From the NCBI GenBank assembly GCA_934254985.1, contig CAKQMS010000053.1:1-10576 (forward strand): 10,576 nt of DNA. The letters run 5' to 3'. Position numbers and translations under genes: made by a program. Below the pieces are notes generated by a model that made no database searches, had not been told where the DNA came from, and saw only the letters and a program-made list of their open reading frames with translations. This DNA comes from an uncultured Prevotella sp. Lineage in GTDB: Bacteria > Bacteroidota > Bacteroidia > Bacteroidales > Bacteroidaceae. Positions 5,149-10,576 of this stretch are shown in pieces (position 1 is the stretch's first letter; each line of letters starts with the position of its first letter).

Positions 5149-5234
5149 GCCGCAATGGTGGAATTGGTAGACACGAGGGACTTAAAATCCCTTGGCCAGT
5201 AATGGCTGTGCGGGTTCGAGTCCCGCTCGCGGCA
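5149..5234 (+). tRNA. tRNA-Leu (anticodon UAA)
   Basis: The 86-base gene folds as a class II tRNA. It has acceptor strand GCCGCAA, a D arm GTG/CAC with the GG of the D loop, an anticodon stem AGGGA/TCCCT with loop CTTAAAA giving anticodon UAA, a long variable arm GGCCA-GTAA-TGGCT, and a T arm GCGGG-TTCGAGT-CCCGC. The discriminator base is A73 (5234), as leucyl-tRNA synthetase requires. It reads UUA codons. The CCA end is not encoded: CC follows, then T, so it is added after transcription. One acceptor pair, 6-67, is an A-C mismatch (5154 with 5228). No terminator is seen before the next gene at 5263. Confidence 0.95.
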
Positions 5235-5262
5235 CCTTCTAAAAACTTATTTTATTTTTAAT

Positions 5263-6936
5263 ATGCGCAAGAATATTTTCTATCTTTTGTCAGCATGCTC
5301 ATTATTTGTTTTAGCTTCATGCTCTAAGATGGGCCCATTGTCTGCTGACAACTTTACAGTTAATCCTGTTCCACTTGAAACACAGGGTGGACAAGTTCCA
5401 GCAACTATCAATGGTACTTTCCCAGCTAAGTACATGAAGAAGAAGGCTGTAGTTACTGTAACTCCAGAACTTCGCTATGCTGACGGTAAGGTATCTCGTG
5501 GTGATGCAGCTACATTCCAGGGTGAAAAGGTTATGGGCAACGACCAGACAATTTCATACAAGGTAGGTGGACGCTACAACATGAAGACCAGCTTCGCTTT
5601 CAAGCCAGGCATGGAAAAGAGCGATATGTATCTTACTTTCGATGCTAAGGTAGGAAAGAAATTGGTTGAAATTCCTGCAGTAAAGGTTGCTTATGGTGTT
5701 GTTGCAACATCTGAGCTCTATCGCAATACTTTGAATGGCAATTCATGCATTGCTCCTGACACATTCCAGCGTGTTAACGAGAAGAAGCTCGAAGCTAATA
5801 TCAAGTTCCTTGTTAACCAGGCTAACCTCCGCAAGAGCGAATTGAAGAACAACTCTGTTCAGGAGTTCGTTAAGATGCTCAAAGAGATTAATGCTGACCG
5901 TGAGGGACTCAACGTTAGAAATGTAGAGGTTTTGGCATATGCTTCTCCTGAGGGTGGTTTCGAATTCAACGATAAGCTTGCAAGCAAGCGCCAGTCTACA
6001 AGTGAAGACTATGTAAAGAAGCAGCTTAAGGCTACTAAGGTTGACGCTAACGTAGCAGCACGCTATACTGCTCAGGATTGGGATGGTTTCCAGCAGCTCG
6101 TACAGGTTAGCAACATCCAGGATAAGGACGTTATCCTTCGTGTGCTCTCTATGTATAAGGATCCTGAGGAGCGCGAGAAGCAGATTCGCAATATGAGCGC
6201 TGTATTCCGTGAGCTAGCTGATGGCATCTTGCCAGAGTTGCGTCGTTCACGTCTCATCATCAACTACGAAACAATCGGACGTAGCGATGATCAGATTAAG
6301 GAGCAGTATACTGCAGATCCTGCAAAGCTCTCTGCTGATGAACTTCTATACGCTGCAACTCTTGAGGAGTCGGCTGCTAAGAAGAAGGAAATCTATGAGA
6401 CAACAACAAAGCTCTATGATAAGGACTACCGTGCATACAACAACCTCGCAGCTCTTGCTTTCGCTGAAGGCAACGACGCTAAGGCTAAAGAATACTTGAA
6501 CAAGGCATTAAGCTACAACGCTAAGGCTCCAGAGGCTAATGGTACACTCGCTCTTATGGCTCTCAAGAATGGCGATTTGGAGCAGGCTGAGGCTAACTTG
6601 TCGAAGGCTGTTGACGCTCAGGACTTCAATGCAGTTCTTGGTAACCTCAACATCGCTAAGGGCAACTACGCTCAGGCAGAGCAGAACTTCGACGATGCTA
6701 CATGCAACAGCGCAGCTTTGGCACAGATTCTTAACAAGAACTATGCAAAGGCAACATCTACACTTAGCGCTATCAAGAATCGTGACGCAATGACAGAGTA
6801 TCTTACAGCCATCGTAAATGCTCGCCAAGGTAACAACGCAGCTGCTGCTGACGCCTTGAAGCTCGCCCTCCAGAAAGATCCTTCTTTGGCTGCTTACGCT
6901 GCCAACGATATCGAGCTGGCTAAGGTTAGCAAGTAA
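5263..6936 (+). CDS. TPR lipoprotein with OmpA-like segment
   Basis: The 557-residue product starts with a lipoprotein signal ending in L-A-S-C (C20), so it is exported and lipid-anchored, probably facing the periplasm or the outer membrane. Residues about 25-150 form a beta-rich region that I do not recognise. Around 222-255, VEVLAYASPEGG...NDKLASKRQ matches the core of OmpA-like domains, which bind peptidoglycan. From about 370 to 480 there are tetratricopeptide repeats (AYNNLAALAFAEGNDAKAKEYLNKAL, and following units), a protein-docking surface. The C-terminus stays Ala-rich and helical. The start has an A/T-rich leader typical of Bacteroidetes. Codon choice is uniform and translation-friendly, which hints at high expression. 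The gene follows tRNA-Leu by 28 bases and precedes a thioredoxin-like lipoprotein by 10, suggesting a shared envelope task. Confidence 0.85.
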   Translation: MRKNIFYLLSACSLFVLASCSKMGPLSADNFTVNPVPLETQGGQVPATINGTFPAKYMKKKAVVTVTPELRYADGKVSRGDAATFQGEKVMGNDQTISYKVGGRYNMKTSFAFKPGMEKSDMYLTFDAKVGKKLVEIPAVKVAYGVVATSELYRNTLNGNSCIAPDTFQRVNEKKLEANIKFLVNQANLRKSELKNNSVQEFVKMLKEINADREGLNVRNVEVLAYASPEGGFEFNDKLASKRQSTSEDYVKKQLKATKVDANVAARYTAQDWDGFQQLVQVSNIQDKDVILRVLSMYKDPEEREKQIRNMSAVFRELADGILPELRRSRLIINYETIGRSDDQIKEQYTADPAKLSADELLYAATLEESAAKKKEIYETTTKLYDKDYRAYNNLAALAFAEGNDAKAKEYLNKALSYNAKAPEANGTLALMALKNGDLEQAEANLSKAVDAQDFNAVLGNLNIAKGNYAQAEQNFDDATCNSAALAQILNKNYAKATSTLSAIKNRDAMTEYLTAIVNARQGNNAAAADALKLALQKDPSLAAYAANDIELAKVSK

Positions 6937-6946
6937 TCATTGTTGA

Positions 6947-7939
6947 ATGACAAAACATATTACATATCTTATATTACTCACCCTGGTTTTGGTATCATGT
7001 GGAGTCGACGGAAAGCATTTTAAGCTTGAAGGACGATTCCTACACCTAAACCAGGGTGAGTTCTATGTATACAGTACTGATGGCGTACTGGATGGCATAG
7101 ACACCATAAAGATTGAAGGAGGAAGATTTGCATACGAGATTCCATGCGATGAGGAAGGTACATTGGTTATGGTGTTCCCTAACTTCTCTGAGCAACCGGT
7201 ATTTACTCAACCAGGCAAGACTGTTGAGATAAAGGCTGATGCTTCGCACCTTAAGGAACTGGAGGCAGAAGGCACCGACAACAACAAACTCATGACAGCT
7301 TTCCGCAAACAGGTTTCAAACATGTCGCCTCAGCAAGCTATTGATGCAGCTGCAGAATTCGTTAAGCACAATCCAAAGTCGGACGTTTCGGCTTGGCTTA
7401 TTCGAAAATACTTTATCTTAGCTCCAAAGCCCGACTATGCAAAGGCTAAACAGCTGTTAGACTTGATGATAGCAGAGCAACCAAAGAATGGTAAACTCGT
7501 AAATCTACAGCAACAACTCATTGGTTTAGCAGCAACTGTCGGCAAGTCGCTACCAATATTTACAGCAACAGACATAAATGGCAATAAGGTTACTCAAGCT
7601 AATCTTACGCAATCGCCAAATGCCGTTGTTTTCCTTTGGGCATCATGGAACTATGAAAGTACAGACATGCAGAGACAGCTAAAAAGGCTGAAAGCAGCTA
7701 AAGGCAATGGTCTCTCTGTAATTGGTGTCTGCATAGACCCATCGAAGTCGGAGATGCAACAATATCTTCGCCAAGACTCCATCTCTTGGCCAACCATCAA
7801 CGATGGTATGATGTTTGATACTAAGATTGCCAAGCAGTTGGGATTATCACAAGTGCCTGCCAACATCTTGCTAAAGAACGGAAAGATTGTTGGTCGCAAC
7901 CTAAGAATGAACGAACTAAAAGAAAAGATAGAAAACTAA
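6947..7939 (+). CDS. Thioredoxin-fold lipoprotein lacking the CxxC active site
   Basis: A 330-residue lipoprotein with signal MTKHITYLILLTLVLVSC, lipidated at C18. Residues about 25-130 resemble DUF4369, the N-terminal domain common on Bacteroidetes thiol-disulfide proteins (FKLEGRFLHLNQGEFYVYS, then ETVEI-like strands). A helical linker follows, and about 195-330 is a TlpA/AhpC-type thioredoxin fold. The motif expected to read W-C-x-x-C is W234-N235-Y236-E237-S238, so both catalytic cysteines are gone, while the cis-proline loop (QVPANILL) is kept. It is therefore unlikely to be an oxidoreductase and may act as a binding or scaffold protein. It starts 10 bases after the TPR lipoprotein stop and is probably cotranscribed with it. 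Confidence 0.85.
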   Translation: MTKHITYLILLTLVLVSCGVDGKHFKLEGRFLHLNQGEFYVYSTDGVLDGIDTIKIEGGRFAYEIPCDEEGTLVMVFPNFSEQPVFTQPGKTVEIKADASHLKELEAEGTDNNKLMTAFRKQVSNMSPQQAIDAAAEFVKHNPKSDVSAWLIRKYFILAPKPDYAKAKQLLDLMIAEQPKNGKLVNLQQQLIGLAATVGKSLPIFTATDINGNKVTQANLTQSPNAVVFLWASWNYESTDMQRQLKRLKAAKGNGLSVIGVCIDPSKSEMQQYLRQDSISWPTINDGMMFDTKIAKQLGLSQVPANILLKNGKIVGRNLRMNELKEKIEN

Positions 7940-7984
7940 GTTGGTTTAAAACCCTACTTAATCACTAACCCAGAAACACTACTT

Positions 7985-9538
7985 ATGCTCGTAAAATCAT
8001 ATAGCGCAGCCGTCAACGGAATGGAAGTCACGACTGTAACCATAGAGGTAAGCATAGTACCCGGCGTGATGTATCATTTCACAGGTCTCGGCGACGAGGC
8101 TGTGAAAGAAGGTCGCAACCGTATTGCTGCAGCGCTGCAATGCAATGGCTACCTATTTCCACGCAAAGACACAACAGTAAACATGGCTCCTGCCGACTTG
8201 CGCAAAGAAGGTAGTAGCTTTGATTTGCCTTTGGCTATGGCACTATTGGCTGCCGACGAGAAGATTGACGGAACAAATCTTGCAAGCTATATGATGGTTG
8301 GCGAGCTGGGTCTTGATGGTAGATTGCAACCGGTAAAAGGTGCTCTGCCCATTGCAATCAGAGCAAGGGCAGAGCACTTCAAAGGTCTTATAGTGCCTAA
8401 AGCCAACGAGCGCGAAGCTGCTGTGGTAAACAATCTCGAGGTTTATGGCATGGAGAATATCATGCAGGTGATAAGCTTCATCACTGGTCAGCAACACTTC
8501 TCGCCAATGGTTATCGACACTCGCAAGGAGTTTTACGAGCAGCAATATAATTTCGACCTCGACTATGCCGACGTGAAAGGTCAAGAGAATGTGAAGCGTG
8601 CTCTTGAAGTGGCAGCGGCTGGTGGACACAATCTGATCATGATAGGTCCTCCTGGTAGTGGTAAGAGTATGATGGCCAAGCGTTTACCTTCTATTCTTCC
8701 TCCTTTGTCGCTTGCTGAAAGTCTTGAGACAACGCAGATACATAGTGTGGCAGGCAAACTATCTAAGAATTCGTCGCTTATATCTCAGCGTCCATTCCGA
8801 AGTCCGCACCATACGATATCTGAAGCCGCTTTGGTAGGTGGCGGCATCAATCCTATGCCTGGCGAGATTAGTCTTGCCCATAATGGAATTCTTTTTGCAG
8901 ACGAATTGCCAGAATTTTCAAAACACACTCTCGAGGTACTTCGTCAACCTCTCGAAGACAGAGTTATCACTATAAGCAGGGCGAAATATAGTGTGGAATA
9001 TCCCTGCAACTTCCAGTTCATAGCCTCTATGAACCCTTGTCCTTGTGGATATTATGGCGACCCAACGCATCGCTGTGTATGCACTCCGGGACAAATACAG
9101 AAATACATGAATAAGATTAGCGGTCCGCTTCTTGACCGTATCGATATACAATGCGAGATTACTCCTGTACCATTCAAGGATATTTCGCAAGCTGCTCCAG
9201 GCGAACCAAGTGCAACGATAAGAGAAAGGGTTATTGCAGCCCGCCAAATTCAAGAACAGAGATACAAGGATATAAAAGGCATACATTGTAATGCTCAGAT
9301 GACGGAACGCATGATTCATCAATATGCCGAACCTGATGCAGATTCGGTAGAAGTATTGCGCTCTGCTATGGAACGTCTATCTCTCTCCGCACGTGCCTAC
9401 AGCCGTATTCTAAAGGTTGCCCGCACCATCGCCGACCTTGATGGTAGCGAAAAGGTACAGCTTCCTCATATAGCCGAAGCCATAGGCTATCGCCAACTCG
9501 ACAGAGGCGACTGGGCTGAGAGAGGAGTATATTCTTAA
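7985..9538 (+). CDS. comM: YifB/ComM-type AAA+ ATPase (Mg-chelatase-like)
   Basis: The 517 residues match the YifB/ComM family end to end. The N-terminal region (about 1-170) has the Lon-like fold of the family, including MAPADLRKEGSSFDLPLAMALL. The AAA+ core carries Walker A GPPGSGKS (G221-S228) and Walker B ILFADEL with D306-E307. It is followed by the conserved NPCPCGYYGDPTHRCVC cluster (C352, C354, C364, C366), which may bind zinc, and a Mg_chelatase_C domain with LSARAYSRILKVARTIADL. In Vibrio cholerae and Haemophilus, ComM is a helicase that moves branches during natural transformation. Whether it does so here is unknown. It lies 45 bases after the thioredoxin-like gene with no terminator between. 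The assignment is secure at family level. Confidence 0.93.
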   Translation: MLVKSYSAAVNGMEVTTVTIEVSIVPGVMYHFTGLGDEAVKEGRNRIAAALQCNGYLFPRKDTTVNMAPADLRKEGSSFDLPLAMALLAADEKIDGTNLASYMMVGELGLDGRLQPVKGALPIAIRARAEHFKGLIVPKANEREAAVVNNLEVYGMENIMQVISFITGQQHFSPMVIDTRKEFYEQQYNFDLDYADVKGQENVKRALEVAAAGGHNLIMIGPPGSGKSMMAKRLPSILPPLSLAESLETTQIHSVAGKLSKNSSLISQRPFRSPHHTISEAALVGGGINPMPGEISLAHNGILFADELPEFSKHTLEVLRQPLEDRVITISRAKYSVEYPCNFQFIASMNPCPCGYYGDPTHRCVCTPGQIQKYMNKISGPLLDRIDIQCEITPVPFKDISQAAPGEPSATIRERVIAARQIQEQRYKDIKGIHCNAQMTERMIHQYAEPDADSVEVLRSAMERLSLSARAYSRILKVARTIADLDGSEKVQLPHIAEAIGYRQLDRGDWAERGVYS

Positions 9539-9540
9539 TA

Positions 9541-9572
9541 GGTAAAAAGGTAAAAGAATAAAAGAGTAAAAG
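9541..9572 (+). repeat. Second octamer repeat array (GGTAAAAR-like)
   Basis: Four tandem octamers are seen: GGTAAAAA, GGTAAAAG, AATAAAAG, AGTAAAAG. They begin two bases after the ATPase stop codon, in the same orientation as the array after argH. Copies decay from left to right. The remaining gap to 9629 is AT-rich, with no clear promoter or terminator. Confidence 0.8.
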
Positions 9573-9629
9573 AGAGAAATGTGAGCTTAGATTTTGCGAT
9601 TAATTTTTACCATATAAGAAAAGACAAGT

Positions 9630-10070
9630 ATGAATAATCCAATAGAAATATATCGTTCACAAGATGGAAGCATACAACTTAATGTAAAGTTGGAAAATGA
9701 GACTGTTTGGTTAAGTGCAAATCAAATGGCAATACTTTTTGATCGTGATGCAAAGACGATACGTAAGCATATAAATAATGTATTTGCAGATGGTGAATTA
9801 GTAAAGGAAAGTAACACGCATTTTTTGCGTGTTGCTAATTCTGACAAACCTGTACCATTCTATAATCTTGATGTCATAATTTCTGTGGGGTATAGAGTAA
9901 AGAGTCAGCAAGGTGTACAATTCCGCCGCTGGGCCACCACCATCCTCAAGCAATACCTTATCAAAGGCTATGCCATCAACCAACAGATAAAACTCGAGCG
10001 CTACAACGAACTTAAAGACGTTGTACGCCTTATGTCTCGTGCCATTGGTTTACAGGAAAAGGTTAGCTAA
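9630..10070 (+). CDS. RhuM-like protein, short and probably C-terminally truncated
   Basis: The 146-residue product matches the N-terminal part of RhuM-type virulence proteins. It reads MNNPIEIYRSQDGSIQLNV, VWLSANQMAILFDRDAKTIRKHINNVF (a putative DNA-binding helix-turn-helix-like element), then THFLRVANSDKPVPFYNLDVIISVGYRVKSQQGVQFRRWAT. From memory, full proteins of this type have about 300 or more residues and continue well past the VRLMSRAIGLQEKVS segment where this one stops. It could be a shortened functional protein or a remnant. The part up to about 9905 is AT-rich and the last 160 bases have a much more GC-rich codon choice (CGC CGC TGG GCC ACC ACC), as if two sources were joined. RhuM genes in other bacteria sit in mobile islands. 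Its function is not established. Confidence 0.65.
   Translation: MNNPIEIYRSQDGSIQLNVKLENETVWLSANQMAILFDRDAKTIRKHINNVFADGELVKESNTHFLRVANSDKPVPFYNLDVIISVGYRVKSQQGVQFRRWATTILKQYLIKGYAINQQIKLERYNELKDVVRLMSRAIGLQEKVS
9811..9835 (+). other. Perfect hairpin inside the RhuM-like gene
   Basis: AACACGCA (9813-9820) and TGCGTGTT (9826-9833) pair perfectly around a TTTTT loop. Adding G-C and T-G pairs at the base lengthens the stem to 10. It encodes N-T-H-F-L-R-V, a run conserved in the family, so the palindrome may only reflect codon choice. No T-tract follows it. Confidence 0.6.
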
Positions 10071-10114
10071 TATATAAACACAACCAATAGATACACATAG
10101 AAAAACAACAAAAT

Positions 10115-10528
10115 ATGAAACCTTCAATAGAAAATCTTTATTCTCTTGATGGCAGAGTGCCTGTAGGCAAAGCATTGCCATTCGGTCTTCAGCACATTCT
10201 GGCGATGTTTGTTAGCAACATCACCCCTATCATGATTCTATCGAGCGCCATTGGCCTCGATAGTGCTGTTAGCGCTATGCTGATACAAAACTGTATGATT
10301 ATTGCAGGTATCGGCACATTGGTACAGCTATATCCAATATGGCGCATAGGCTCACGCTTGCCTATTGTAATGGGAATATCATTCACCTTCCTCTCACTAT
10401 CCATAAGCATAGCCAGCGTATATGGCATGGGCACGCTGATAGGAGCCGTCATCATTGGTGGTTTGATAGAGGGTGTGCTCGGACTCTTTGCCAAATATTG
10501 GGCGCACCCGACAAACCCTGTGGAGTAG
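10115..10528 (+). CDS. NCS2 nucleobase:cation symporter, broken or chimeric 3' end
   Basis: The frame opens with MKPSIENLYSLDGRVPVGKALPFGLQHILAMFVSNITPIMIL, the conserved start of uracil/xanthine permeases of the NCS2 (nucleobase-ascorbate) family. These import nucleobases across the inner membrane with a cation. Hydrophobic helices and IWRIGSRLPIVMGISFTFL, GTLIGAVIIGGLIEGVLGLF follow. Family members have about 430-480 residues, but here similarity ends at about residue 129 (AKYW, near 10500), and the frame stops eight residues later at 10528. None of the three forward frames of 10500-10576 continues the family, so this is not a simple frameshift. The gene is broken by a rearrangement, or the window end is an assembly artefact. 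Substrate cannot be told from this fragment. Confidence 0.8.
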   Translation: MKPSIENLYSLDGRVPVGKALPFGLQHILAMFVSNITPIMILSSAIGLDSAVSAMLIQNCMIIAGIGTLVQLYPIWRIGSRLPIVMGISFTFLSLSISIASVYGMGTLIGAVIIGGLIEGVLGLFAKYWAHPTNPVE

Positions 10529-10576
10529 GCCGTGCAGATGCTAACCCAAAACTGTTGCTAAACGATACATGAAGAA

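Noticed and set aside
10339..10572. Alternative + frame at the window end as the continuation of the permease after a frameshift
   Set aside because: Its residues after the joint (GAPDKPCGVGRADANPK) are hydrophilic and unlike NCS2 helices, and it stops almost at once.

Overview
The window looks like chromosomal DNA of a Bacteroidales bacterium, most likely Prevotella/Segatella or a close relative. Three promoters match the Bacteroidetes TTTG-N19-21-TAnnTTTG pattern. Strong Shine-Dalgarno sequences are mostly absent. There are three lipoprotein signals, a DUF4369-type thioredoxin-like lipoprotein, a TPR/OmpA-like lipoprotein and a pyrE-SRPBCC-argH operon. All genes I accept lie on the + strand. 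The odd length and a broken last gene suggest that the right edge may be a contig end.

Left part (1-1900). A palindromic repeat fragment at the left edge is followed by a leader of about 250 bases. The leader carries a near-consensus sigma-54 (-24/-12) promoter with an upstream inverted repeat suited to an enhancer-binding protein. It drives a small heat-shock protein gene that ends in a clear intrinsic terminator. Next comes an AT-rich cassette of three genes with its own promoter: DUF3791-like, DUF3990 (ADP-ribosyltransferase-like) and DUF3791-like. Each junction is a 4-base ATGA overlap. It resembles a toxin-antitoxin or defence module with one predicted enzyme between two small partners, and it is the best candidate here for an undercharacterised system.

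Middle part (1900-5240). A housekeeping promoter precedes pyrE (pyrimidine synthesis), a small SRPBCC-fold protein and argH (arginine synthesis), packed with gaps of 4-5 bases. Six copies of an octamer, GGTAAAAR, begin at the argH stop codon and lead to a lipoprotein with a four-cysteine, Rieske/zinc-ribbon-like C-terminus. A tRNA-Leu(UAA) with its own promoter follows.

Right part (5240-10576). The tRNA runs into a gene for a large TPR/OmpA-like lipoprotein with no visible terminator between them. That gene is followed 10 bases later by a thioredoxin-fold lipoprotein that has lost both active-site cysteines, then by a YifB/ComM-type AAA+ ATPase. The same octamer repeat recurs after the ATPase gene. 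The window ends with a short RhuM-like gene that looks C-terminally truncated and a NCS2 nucleobase permease whose similarity breaks off after about 129 residues.
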